The notes beneath the pieces were generated by a model. The model worked only from the letters and a program-made list of their open reading frames with translations. It was not told the origin of the DNA and did no database searches. This document shows, in pieces, positions 39,123 to 46,982 of a stretch of 64,000 bases of DNA. Position 1 is the first letter of the stretch, and each line of letters opens with the position of its first letter. Made by a program: the position numbers and the translations under genes. The stretch is from the NCBI RefSeq assembly GCF_004792695.1, contig NZ_SRXU01000001.1, positions 558,001 through 622,000 of the forward strand, given 5' to 3'. Source of the stretch: Sphingomonas naasensis (GTDB lineage Bacteria > Pseudomonadota > Alphaproteobacteria > Sphingomonadales > Sphingomonadaceae).

Positions 39123-40040
39123 ATGTATCGAGGGGTTCTGACGATCGGGTTGCTGGTGTCGCTGGCGGGCTGCACGGGAGGCGGTCCGACCGAGAATGCC
39201 AGCATCGACAGCATGCCGGTGACCAATGCCGCGGTCGCCGGCGAGATGATCTTCTGCCGCGAGATCAATCGCCGCACCACGCGCCAGGACTGCGACGACC
39301 TCACCGACACCGCCTCGCAGGCGGCACGCGGCACCGCGGCGTTCAACGTCCCGCCGATGACGCGCGGCAAATCGACGATGATCGTGCTCGCCATCTCGCT
39401 CGAACCGCCACCGGTCGCGGAGGATGCGGCCGGTGGCGCGGCCGGGAACTTCGCGGATACTGCGGTCACGCCTGAAAACGCCAGCGCCGCCGAAAACGCC
39501 AGCGCGCCGGTCGAGACACCGACGACCGCCGCGATGCCGACGCCGAGGCCCCCGCATCCGGGCTTCAAGGGGGCCGCGCCCGCCGACGTGGTCAAGGGGC
39601 TCCCCGGCGAGACCGAGCAGTACAGCCCGCTGGTCGGGCGCGACATGCGCGCCGAACTGATCGGCCAAGGCTTCAAGATCGAGCCGCGCAGCGAGGCTTC
39701 GCAGGTTCTGTCGCCCGGCAGCACGACGAGCTGGGAGTGGGAAGTCACCCCCCTGCGCGGCAGCAACTATGTCCTCGCGGTGAAGACCGCGGTCGAGGGG
39801 GTGATGGCCAACGGCACGCGCGTCGTGCTGCGCAGCACGGTCGAGACGCGCGCGGTCAACGTCAAGGTCGCGTGGTACGATCGGGTTCGCGACGGGCTGA
39901 CCGAGGCGCCCGACTGGATCAAGCTCGTCACCGGCGTGCTGATCGCGCTCGCCGCGCTGTTCGCGGCGTGGTGGAAGCTCGTCCGCTCGGCGAAGGGCGA
40001 GAAGGTCGAGGAAGCGAAACCCGAAGCGAAGAAGGAATAA
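39123..40040 (+). CDS. lipoprotein with a C-terminal membrane helix
   Basis: 305 residues. A signal sequence ends in the lipobox LAGC (Cys17), followed by Thr, so default sorting would be to the outer membrane. Residues 35-70 have Cys pairs (FCREIN, QDCDD). A disordered Ala/Pro/Glu linker (95-145) follows. A beta-rich domain (about 155-250) has the phrase SEASQVLSPGSTTSWEWEV. A hydrophobic helix (about 265-290) and a charged tail (KGEKVEEAKPEAKKE) close the protein. It is thus anchored at both ends, an odd topology. No family is recognised with confidence. Confidence 0.65.
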   Translation: MYRGVLTIGLLVSLAGCTGGGPTENASIDSMPVTNAAVAGEMIFCREINRRTTRQDCDDLTDTASQAARGTAAFNVPPMTRGKSTMIVLAISLEPPPVAEDAAGGAAGNFADTAVTPENASAAENASAPVETPTTAAMPTPRPPHPGFKGAAPADVVKGLPGETEQYSPLVGRDMRAELIGQGFKIEPRSEASQVLSPGSTTSWEWEVTPLRGSNYVLAVKTAVEGVMANGTRVVLRSTVETRAVNVKVAWYDRVRDGLTEAPDWIKLVTGVLIALAALFAAWWKLVRSAKGEKVEEAKPEAKKE

Positions 40041-40116
40041 GGCGGCGAAAAACCCCATTGAGCGGGCGCCGCCGCCGCTTGCCACTCCGCGCATCGCGGT
40101 CTAGGCCGCAGCTTTA

Positions 40117-41106
40117 ATGCAAGCTTCCGATCACAGCCCCGCGGCCCAGCTTCCCGGCCGCGCCGCCTTTCCGCACCGGCATCTCACCGGCATTGCGGGC
40201 CTCCAGCCGCACGAGATCGTCTTCCTGCTCGACGAGTCCGAGCAATGGATCGAGGCGAACCGCACCCGCGCCAAGAGCGACAAGCGGCTCGAGGGCCTTA
40301 CCCAGATCAACGCGTTCTTCGAGAACTCGACGCGCACGCTCCTCTCGTTCGAGATCGCCGGCAAGCGGCTCGGCGCCGATGTGGTCAACATGCATGCCGC
40401 GCAGAGCTCGGTGAAGAAGGGCGAGACGCTGATCGACACCGCGGTGACGCTCAATGCGATGCGCGCCGACGTGATCGTCATCCGCCACATGAGCTCGGGC
40501 GCGGTCGAGCTGATCGCCGAGAAGGTCGATTGCCCGGTGCTCAACGCCGGCGACGGCTGGCACGAGCATCCCACCCAGGCGTTGCTCGACGCGCTGACCA
40601 TCCGCCGCCGCCGCGGCAACATCGCCGGCCAGCGCGTGGTGATCTGCGGCGATATCCTCCACAGCCGGGTCGCGCGCTCGAACATGCTCGCGCTGACCGC
40701 GCTCGCCGCCGAGGTCCGCGTCGTCGCGCCCTCGACGCTGATGCCCGCCGCGATCGAGCGGATGTACGTCCAGCCCTATACCGATTTCGACGCCGCGCTC
40801 GAAGGCGCCGACGTGGTGATGATGCTCCGCGTCCAGAACGAGCGCATGGCCGGCGGCTACATCCCCTCCACCCGCGAGTTCCATATGCGCTACGGCCTCA
40901 CCCCCGAACGGCTGGCCCGGGCGAAACCCGATGCGCTGGTGATGCATCCCGGCCCGATGAACCGCGGCGTCGAGATCGAGTCGAGCGTGGCCGACCATCC
41001 GACGCGCAGCGCGATCACCGAGCAGGTCGAGATGGGCGTCGCGGTGCGCATGGCGTGCCTCGACGTGCTCACGCGCGCCGAGCGCGGCGTGGAGGGCTGG
41101 GCATGA
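40117..41106 (+). CDS. pyrB: aspartate carbamoyltransferase catalytic subunit
   Basis: 329 residues. The carbamoyl-phosphate loop [20 protein letters not shown] is present, then '[12 protein letters not shown]' and [11 protein letters not shown] in the aspartate domain. It makes carbamoyl-aspartate in pyrimidine synthesis. Length and neighbours match the class of ATCases that pair with a dihydroorotase-like subunit rather than with PyrI. The downstream pyrC-like gene follows after a repeat element. Confidence 0.97.
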   Translation: MQASDHSPAAQLPGRAAFPHRHLTGIAGLQPHEIVFLLDESEQWIEANRTRAKSDKRLEGLTQINAFFENSTRTLLSFEIAGKRLGADVVNMHAAQSSVKKGETLIDTAVTLNAMRADVIVIRHMSSGAVELIAEKVDCPVLNAGDGWHEHPTQALLDALTIRRRRGNIAGQRVVICGDILHSRVARSNMLALTALAAEVRVVAPSTLMPAAIERMYVQPYTDFDAALEGADVVMMLRVQNERMAGGYIPSTREFHMRYGLTPERLARAKPDALVMHPGPMNRGVEIESSVADHPTRSAITEQVEMGVAVRMACLDVLTRAERGVEGWA

Positions 41107-41125
41107 TGCACGCGCGATCTTTCAA

Positions 41126-41240
41126 CCCGTCATCCCCGCGAAGGCGGGGACCCATCTCCTGTATGCGCAACACGTTCCACCGCGGTGATCGCTCCGGGCT
41201 TCTCCCCGAGATGGGCCCCCGCTTTCGCGGGGGTGACGGC
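41126..41240. repeat. paired inverted repeat inside the pyrB-pyrC-like operon
   Basis: The left arm CCCGTCATCCCCGCGAAGGCGGGG (41126-41149, continuing ACCCATCTC) and right arm GAGATGGG..CCCCGC..GCGGGGGTGACGG (41208-41240) are inverted relatives around a ~50-base centre. Each arm forms its own hairpin. The right arm ends two bases before the GTG of the downstream gene, so it supplies that gene's translation-initiation region. Confidence 0.78.
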
Positions 41241-41242
41241 AA

Positions 41243-42463
41243 GTGAAGACGCTTTTCACAAACGCCCGGCTCGTCTGCCCAACGGGCGGGGTCACCACCG
41301 GCGACCTGCTGATCGACGGCGAGACCATCGCCGCCACCGGAAGCTTCGAGGCGCCATCGGACGCGCAGGCGATCGATCTCGCCGCCAAGACGCTCGCGCC
41401 CGCGCTGATCGATCTCGGCGTGTTCGCAGTCGACAAGGCGGCCTGCCGCGCCGGCGGCATCGCCCGCGTCGGGCTGATGCCCGATCAGTCGCCGGTGCTC
41501 GACGATCCCGGCATCGTCCGACGCGCCGCGCTGTCGGGCAAGCCCGCACTCTGGGTCCACCCCCTCGCCGCCGCCACCCGCGGCCTCGAAGGACAGGATC
41601 TCGGCGAGATGGCGATCAACGCCTCGGCCGGCGCGCGTGCCGTCGCCACCGGGCGCGGCTGGATCGGCGCCTCGGCGACGATGCGCAAGGTGCTCGCCTA
41701 TGCCCGTGATTGCGGGCTCGTCGTCGTCGCGCATGCCGAAGACGGCGGACTCGCCGGCGGCGCGGTCGCCACCGAGGGCGAGACCGCGACTCGCCACGGC
41801 CTCGCCGCCGCGCCGGCGATCGCCGAGGCGCTGGCGGTCGCGCGCGATCTGACGCTCGCCGAGGAGACCGGCGCGCGCCTCCATTTCCGCCAGGTCACCA
41901 CCGCCGCCGCCTTCGATCTGATCCGTGCCGCCAAGCGCCGCGGCGTGCGCGTCACCTGCGGCATCACCCCGGCGCATCTGCTGCTCTCGGACATCGCGAT
42001 CAGCGACTTCCGCACCTATGCGCGCCTCTCGCCTCCCTTACGCGACGAAAGCGATCGCCAGGCGGCGCTGACGGCGATCAAGGACGGCACGATCGACGTG
42101 ATCGCATCGGGCCATGATCCGCGCGGCCCCGAGGCCAAGCGCCTGCCCTTCGCCGATGCCGAGCCCGGCATGTCGGGCGCCGAGACCCTGCTCGCGCTCG
42201 CGCTGGGGCTGGTCCGCGACGGGCTGATCCCGATCGAGCGCCTGTTCGCGCTGCTCGCCGCCAATCCGGCGAAGATCCTCGGCCTCGACACCGGCACGCT
42301 CGCCCCCGGCAAGCCCGCCGATCTGGTCGTGCTCGATCCCGACGCGCCGTGGCAGATCACCGCCGAGACGATGGTCGCACGTGCCGGCAACACGCCGTTC
42401 GACCGGCTGCCGGTGCAGGGCAAGGTGCTCGCCCTCTACAAGGGCGGGACCGCGATCGATTAG
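41243..42463 (+). CDS. dihydroorotase homologue lacking metal ligands (PyrC'-like)
   Basis: 406 residues from GTG 41243. The fold and length are those of type I dihydroorotase, with HAED at 164-167 and 'GTLAPGKPADLVVLDPD' at the end. However, HVH of the 'GLID-x-HVH' motif reads GVF (59-61), the next ligand His reads Gln217 (HFRQVTT), and TDHAPH reads SGHDPR (289-294), losing the catalytic Asp. The zinc centre therefore cannot form. Pseudomonas PyrC' is just such an inactive homologue that holds the ATCase together with PyrB. This gene, next to pyrB, most likely does the same. A true dihydroorotase should exist elsewhere. Confidence 0.85.
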   Translation: MKTLFTNARLVCPTGGVTTGDLLIDGETIAATGSFEAPSDAQAIDLAAKTLAPALIDLGVFAVDKAACRAGGIARVGLMPDQSPVLDDPGIVRRAALSGKPALWVHPLAAATRGLEGQDLGEMAINASAGARAVATGRGWIGASATMRKVLAYARDCGLVVVAHAEDGGLAGGAVATEGETATRHGLAAAPAIAEALAVARDLTLAEETGARLHFRQVTTAAAFDLIRAAKRRGVRVTCGITPAHLLLSDIAISDFRTYARLSPPLRDESDRQAALTAIKDGTIDVIASGHDPRGPEAKRLPFADAEPGMSGAETLLALALGLVRDGLIPIERLFALLAANPAKILGLDTGTLAPGKPADLVVLDPDAPWQITAETMVARAGNTPFDRLPVQGKVLALYKGGTAID

Positions 42464-42538
42464 CCCCGCAGGCACGGCTTGTCGGCAAGCGCGCGCGGGC
42501 TATCTTCCGGCGGGAAATTGTCGGAAGCGATCTGGCCG

Positions 42539-42970
42539 ATGAACCGATTCGAAAAGCTGGCGCTGGCGTCCGTGATTGTCGTCTCGCTGCTCTGTGTCCG
42601 AGGCCCCGGAGACCTGGCATATGACCACTATCGGGCGCAGGTCCCGGAGGGCATGCTGCCGGTCGGTCTCGCGGGCTGGGCGATCTTCACTTACGGCCCG
42701 ATTGCGCTTGCCGTGGCGTTCTGGCGGTTGGCCAAGAGCATCCGTTCGTCGTGGGCTCTCCATCTGCTGCTGCTTCCGAGCATGATCGCGCTCGCGCGGA
42801 CCGGCAGCGAGCTCATGCTATTGGTGATCGACGATCCCGACTTCGACGCGACGATGGACGCGCCGCTGATGGCGGGCGTTCTGTTGTTCCTGATCGCCGT
42901 GGGCGGCTATTTCGGCGCGTTGCTCAGGCCGCTGTTTGCAAGACCCCGCGATCCGATGGATGTCGGCTGA
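42539..42970 (+). CDS. small membrane protein of unknown function
   Basis: 143 residues from ATG 42539 with GGAAG upstream. Four hydrophobic segments (about 8-24, 40-62, 72-92, 108-130) alternate with short charged loops; the third loop is acidic (IDDPDFDATMDA). No motif is recognised. It follows the pyrC-like gene by 75 bases and ends at a bidirectional terminator. Confidence 0.65.
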   Translation: MNRFEKLALASVIVVSLLCVRGPGDLAYDHYRAQVPEGMLPVGLAGWAIFTYGPIALAVAFWRLAKSIRSSWALHLLLLPSMIALARTGSELMLLVIDDPDFDATMDAPLMAGVLLFLIAVGGYFGALLRPLFARPRDPMDVG

Positions 42971-42987
42971 CGTCTCCGCTCGCCAAC

Positions 42988-43018
42988 GAAAAAGGCCGGA
43001 GCGCGAGCCCCGGCCTTT
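42988..43018. terminator. bidirectional terminator between convergent genes
   Basis: AAAGGCCGG (42991-42999) pairs with CCGGCCTTT (43010-43018) around a 10-base loop. On the minus strand the stem is followed by more T (TTTTT in all), and on the plus strand the stem itself ends in TTT. It ends the SPOR operon from the right and the small membrane gene from the left. Confidence 0.8.
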
Positions 43019-43040
43019 CACGTGACGAACTTGTATGCGG

Positions 43041-44411
43041 CTAGCGGGCAGCAACCTGCGCGCGGCCACCACCCTTGACCCAGGCGGCGACGCTGTCGCC
43101 GGCCTGCACCCGCACGAAGCATGGGCTGCCGCTGGCGCGGACCTGCTGGCAGAGCGCCGCAGCGCCGCTGCGGTCGAAGCCGCCCACCGACAGGCGATAA
43201 AAATTGCCGGCACCGGTTGAGAACTGGACACCCTGCGGCGTCTCGTTGCGCAGCGCGGCGACGCGGCGGCTGTGACGCGCCCAGGCATCACGCGCGACCG
43301 CGGCATTTTCATAGGCGCCGAGCTGGACGTAATAATTGCCGGGCTTGGCCTTGGCTGCGACGGGAGCCGCGACCGCAGCGGTGCGGACCGCAGCCCTGGC
43401 AGGCGCTGCGCGGACCGGCGCGGGCTGCGCGACGCGCACCTGCTGAACGACCTCGGCGCGCGGGCCGAACACGACCTGCGGACCGGTGCCGGCAACCTGC
43501 TGCGGCTCGGCCTTGGGCTCGGCCGGGGTTTCTACCTGCGGTGCAGCGGCCACCTCGACCGCCGGCTCCGCGGCTACCTGCGTGGTGGCCTGCGTCGCGC
43601 CGGGCATATAGGCGTCGACCGGATCGGCGACCGGCGCGGCCGCAGCCAGCGCCACATTGGGCTGCTGCGCGAGCGCGAGCGCGACCGGCTGGCCGGCGTC
43701 CTCGACCGCGTGCACGCCGAGCAGCGACGCGACCTGATCATAGGCGTTGGTGGGACGGGCGAACGAAGCCCATTCGGTGAGACGGTTCTGGAGCTGATCG
43801 GGCGACACGTCCATCGCGGCGATCTGGGTGGCTTCCTTCCAGCGGCCGGCGAGCGCCATGCTCAGCGCGAGATTCTGGCGCGTCTTGGCAGTCGCGGTGG
43901 CCTCGCGCGCGGCGGGGCCCAGAATATCGATCGCCGTCACCGGATCGCCGGCGAGCGCGAAAGCGAGACCGCGATCGCTCGCGGGAATGGTGTCGGCATG
44001 CGCCTGCAGCGTCGTGCGCGCACCCGCCCAATCGCCCTGCGCGATCTTGGCGAGGGTCAGGTTCAGCGCGATGCGCCCGTCCTGCGGCGCAAGCGTCAGC
44101 GCGTCGCCGAGCGCCTGCGACGCCGAGGTGAAACGGCCGGCGAGCAGATAGGCCTGGCCGAGCAGCGCGCGATAATCGGCGCTGGTCGGATCGTTGGCCA
44201 CTGCCGCTTCGGCATGCTCCACGGCGGCGACGGCGTTGCGCTTGGCGACGGCCTTGCGCGCTTCCTTCGCCTCGGCGGCCGCCTTCTTGGCATTGGCGCC
44301 CGACGTGGCGAACGCGGCGCTGGTGAAGCCCTGCGTCGCGATCCCGGTAACGGCGATGCCGCCGAGCGCGAGCGCGGAGAGACCGAACTTGATCATCTTG
44401 CGGCTGTTCAT
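43041..44411 (-). CDS. TPR and SPOR-domain envelope protein
   Basis: 456 residues from ATG 44411 (GAAGGA lies 7 bases before it; ATG 44417 is too close). A signal anchor (about 4-28) is followed by TPR-like helices (about 45-200, SADYRALLGQAYLLAGRF, DGRIALNLTLAKIAQGDW). A Pro/Ala/Val-rich linker (about 250-355) leads to a C-terminal SPOR domain (about 365-440, NYYVQLGAYENAAVARDAW). SPOR domains bind denuded glycan at the division septum. Third gene of a ParA-RHH-SPOR operon. Confidence 0.85.
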   Translation of the reverse strand: MNSRKMIKFGLSALALGGIAVTGIATQGFTSAAFATSGANAKKAAAEAKEARKAVAKRNAVAAVEHAEAAVANDPTSADYRALLGQAYLLAGRFTSASQALGDALTLAPQDGRIALNLTLAKIAQGDWAGARTTLQAHADTIPASDRGLAFALAGDPVTAIDILGPAAREATATAKTRQNLALSMALAGRWKEATQIAAMDVSPDQLQNRLTEWASFARPTNAYDQVASLLGVHAVEDAGQPVALALAQQPNVALAAAAPVADPVDAYMPGATQATTQVAAEPAVEVAAAPQVETPAEPKAEPQQVAGTGPQVVFGPRAEVVQQVRVAQPAPVRAAPARAAVRTAAVAAPVAAKAKPGNYYVQLGAYENAAVARDAWARHSRRVAALRNETPQGVQFSTGAGNFYRLSVGGFDRSGAAALCQQVRASGSPCFVRVQAGDSVAAWVKGGGRAQVAAR

Positions 44412-44422
44412 CGTCATATCCT

Positions 44423-45055
44423 TCAGGCCCGGAGCGTCGCGGGATCGATCTGGCTGGCCAGCGCGTCGATGCCCTCGAGCGATTCGAGATACTGATCGAG
44501 CGCTTCGGTAACGAGCTGCTGCGCCGAGCGGCCGGTCACCGCCGAGGCGAGGCGCAGCCGCAGATGGCGGTCATGGTCGAGGCGCAGCGTGAAGGCGGCC
44601 TTGGCCTTCTTCGACGAGACCTCGCGGGCGACCTTGGCGAGCGTGCCCTGCGAAACCGCGGGCGCATGCTTCAGCACCGGCTCGCGCTTCATCGGGCGGG
44701 CCACGACGACCTGGATTTCTTCCTGCTCGGGCTCGGCCTCGGCCGCGGTCTCGGGCTCAGGCGCGAACTCGGGCGTGTCGAAGACCGCGGGCGCGGGCGC
44801 CGCGAGCTGCTCGTCGAGCGCCTCGATCTGGCGCAGCACCTCGGGCTTGGGCGCGTCATAGACCTGCTCGACCGGCGCGACATAGGGCGTCGGCGCCGGG
44901 CGGAAATCTTCGCCCATGTCGTTCCAGCCGAGATCTTCCTGCGCACCGGTGTTCATCTGCAGGAAGCCCTGCGGACGCATCGCCGGACGCGCCTGACCCT
45001 TGCGGGCGAGGAGGCTGGAGGAGAGGGAGGCGAGCGGTTTGGAGGTGCCGATCAT
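44423..45055 (-). CDS. ribbon-helix-helix-like protein linked to ParA
   Basis: 210 residues from ATG 45055; GAGGAGG overlaps the parA stop, giving strong coupling. Residues 1-125 are disordered, with Pro/Glu-rich acidic stretches. The C-terminal ~65 residues contain KAAFTLRLDHDRHLRLRLAS and AVTGRSAQQLVTEALDQYL, the beta strand and two helices of a ribbon-helix-helix domain. Small RHH or disordered partners commonly stimulate the ATPase of ParA-type proteins and bind DNA. It lies directly between parA and the SPOR gene, so a ParB- or adaptor-like role is likely. Confidence 0.72.
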   Translation of the reverse strand: MIGTSKPLASLSSSLLARKGQARPAMRPQGFLQMNTGAQEDLGWNDMGEDFRPAPTPYVAPVEQVYDAPKPEVLRQIEALDEQLAAPAPAVFDTPEFAPEPETAAEAEPEQEEIQVVVARPMKREPVLKHAPAVSQGTLAKVAREVSSKKAKAAFTLRLDHDRHLRLRLASAVTGRSAQQLVTEALDQYLESLEGIDALASQIDPATLRA

Positions 45056-45065
45056 CGCGACCTCC

Positions 45066-45782
45066 TCAGCTCATGACCCGGCGGCCGAAGCCACCCTGGG
45101 GCCGCGCGGCGCCGAACTGGCTCACCGGCTGGGTGGGCGCCGCGAACACGGTGCGGCGGAAATTCTTCTCGAGCCGATCGTAGATATAGGCCCAGAGACC
45201 CGCGACCTCGCCCGACGACTTGCCGTTGGGATCGGTCTCCATCACGGTGCGGCCGTCGATCATCGACGCGGCGAAATCGGTGCGATGGTGGAGCGTGATC
45301 GGCGCGACGGTGCCGTGCTGCGACAGCGCGACCGCGGCTTCCGACGTGATTCGCGCCTTGGGCGTCGCGGCGTTGACCACGAAGATCAGCGGCTTGCCGG
45401 CGCGCTCGCACAGATCGACCGTGGCGCCGACGGCGCGCAGATCGTGCGGCGACGGACGCGTCGGGATGACGATCAGCTCGGCGACCTGGATCACGCTCTG
45501 GATCGCCATGGTGATGGCGGGTGGCGTGTCGATCACCGCGAGACGGAAGCCCTGCTGGCGCAGGACCTCGAGATCCGCCTGGAGCCGCGCGACGGTGGTC
45601 TGCGCGAACGCCGGATACTCCGTGTCGCGCTCGTTCCACCAATCGGAGAGCGAACCCTGCGGGTCGATATCGATGAGAACGACAGGCCCGTGGCCAGCCA
45701 GCTGTGCCTGCACCGCAAGGTGACCGGACAGCGTGGTCTTGCCAGACCCACCCTTCTGCGATGCCATCGCTAGAACGCGCAT
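45066..45782 (-). CDS. orphan ParA/MinD-family ATPase
   Basis: 238 residues from ATG 45782 with GAGGGGG upstream. The deviant Walker A is KGGSGKTT (about 10-17) and Walker A' is DIDPQGSLSDWW. Walker B region reads LAVIDTPPA. There is no N-terminal helix-turn-helix domain, so this is the short ParA/cargo-positioning type rather than plasmid ParA with a DNA-binding head. No parB lies beside it; instead it heads an operon with an RHH protein and a SPOR protein. It would form gradients on the nucleoid and place some cargo. Confidence 0.9.
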   Translation of the reverse strand: MRVLAMASQKGGSGKTTLSGHLAVQAQLAGHGPVVLIDIDPQGSLSDWWNERDTEYPAFAQTTVARLQADLEVLRQQGFRLAVIDTPPAITMAIQSVIQVAELIVIPTRPSPHDLRAVGATVDLCERAGKPLIFVVNAATPKARITSEAAVALSQHGTVAPITLHHRTDFAASMIDGRTVMETDPNGKSSGEVAGLWAYIYDRLEKNFRRTVFAAPTQPVSQFGAARPQGGFGRRVMS

Positions 45783-45951
45783 GAACCCCCTCGAAAACTC
45801 GGTAGTGCGAACTGCCTGATGCCATGCGGGTCGATAAGAACCGGTTAACGCGTTTCGCCGCGGGACGTGTTTTGGTTTCCGCGCGAGTAAGGATATCTTT
45901 GCCTGTCGTCGGTTAAGTGGCATTTATTAAGTTTGTTGAGGGGCGTGGAGC

Positions 45952-46926
45952 GTGCTCGGAATGAAGTCTCTGTGGATGGCGGCGAGCGCGGGCGCGTTGC
46001 TGCTCGTGGCGCCCGCATGCGCGCAGGAGGATCCGGTCCGGGCAGGCGTCGACGCCTATGAGCGCGGCGACTATCGCACCGCGGTCGAGAAATGGCGGCC
46101 CGCCGCCGAGCATGGCAGCGCCGATGCGCAGTTCAACATGGGGCAGGCCTACAAGCTGGGCCGCGGCGTCCCCACCGACATGAAGCAGGCCGAGGCCTGG
46201 TACCGCCGCGCCGCGCTGCAGGGCCATGAGCAGGCCGAAGGCTATTACGGGCTGGCGCTGTTCGAAAACGGCAAGCGCGCCGAGGCGGTGCAGTGGCTCC
46301 AGCGCGCGGTCGCCCGCGGCGATGCCCGCGCGCAATATATTCTGGGCATCATGCTGTTCAACGGCGACGCGGTGCAGAAGGATTGGGTCCGCGCCTATGC
46401 GCTGATGGTCCGCGCTTCGTCCTCGGGGCTCGACGCGGCGATCAAGGCGCGCGGCCAGATGGACCAGTATATGCCGCTCGACGACCGTCAGAAGGGCCTC
46501 GCCCTCGCGCGCAAATACGAAGAGGAATTCAACCGGGGCGGGCGTCCGCTGCCGCCGGTCGAAGTGGCGGACGGCACCGCGCCTTCGGTCACCACCCGCC
46601 CGCCCGCGCCTTCGGTCAGCCGCCCCGCGCCGCCCCCGGTGAAGCGGCCGACTCCGGGTGCCGCACCCGCGACGGCGGCATCGGCCCCGCCCCGCCCCGC
46701 CCCCGCGGCGCAGGATGGCGGCTGGCGCGTCCAGCTCGGCGCGTTCGGCGATCCCGGCAATGCGCGCAAGCTGTGGGGCCAGATCGGCGGACGCTTCCCC
46801 GGCCGCCAGCCCTATTTCGTCAAGACGGGCGCGCTGACCAAGCTCCTCGTCGGGCCCTATGCCTCGCGTGCCGCAGCGTCCGCGGCGTGCGGCGCGGTCA
46901 AGCCCTGCGTGCCCGTCGCACGCTAG
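45952..46926 (+). CDS. Sel1-repeat and SPOR-domain protein
   Basis: 324 residues from GTG 45952; ATG 45961 is an in-frame alternative. A signal peptide (to ACAQ, about residue 25) is followed by three to four Sel1-like repeats (about 45-155, ADAQFNMGQAYKLGRGVP, ARAQYILGIMLFNGD). A Pro/Ala-rich linker (200-250) leads to a C-terminal SPOR domain (about 255-320, WRVQLGAFGDPGNARKLW). Cys near the end could pair. It diverges from the parA operon, whose last gene also has a SPOR domain. Confidence 0.85.
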   Translation: MLGMKSLWMAASAGALLLVAPACAQEDPVRAGVDAYERGDYRTAVEKWRPAAEHGSADAQFNMGQAYKLGRGVPTDMKQAEAWYRRAALQGHEQAEGYYGLALFENGKRAEAVQWLQRAVARGDARAQYILGIMLFNGDAVQKDWVRAYALMVRASSSGLDAAIKARGQMDQYMPLDDRQKGLALARKYEEEFNRGGRPLPPVEVADGTAPSVTTRPPAPSVSRPAPPPVKRPTPGAAPATAASAPPRPAPAAQDGGWRVQLGAFGDPGNARKLWGQIGGRFPGRQPYFVKTGALTKLLVGPYASRAAASAACGAVKPCVPVAR

Positions 46927-46982
46927 GCACAGGAAATCGCTTCGCGCCCGCAACAAAGTCATGCGCAGCGCGTTTCGCGCCC

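Noticed and set aside
41243..42463. pyrC-like gene as a pseudogene
   Set aside because: The frame is intact over 406 codons and sits in a pyrB neighbourhood known to hold an inactive homologue.
45890..45930. CtrA site in the parA/Sel1-SPOR spacer (TTAA..TTAA)
   Set aside because: The half-sites are 10 bases apart, not 7.
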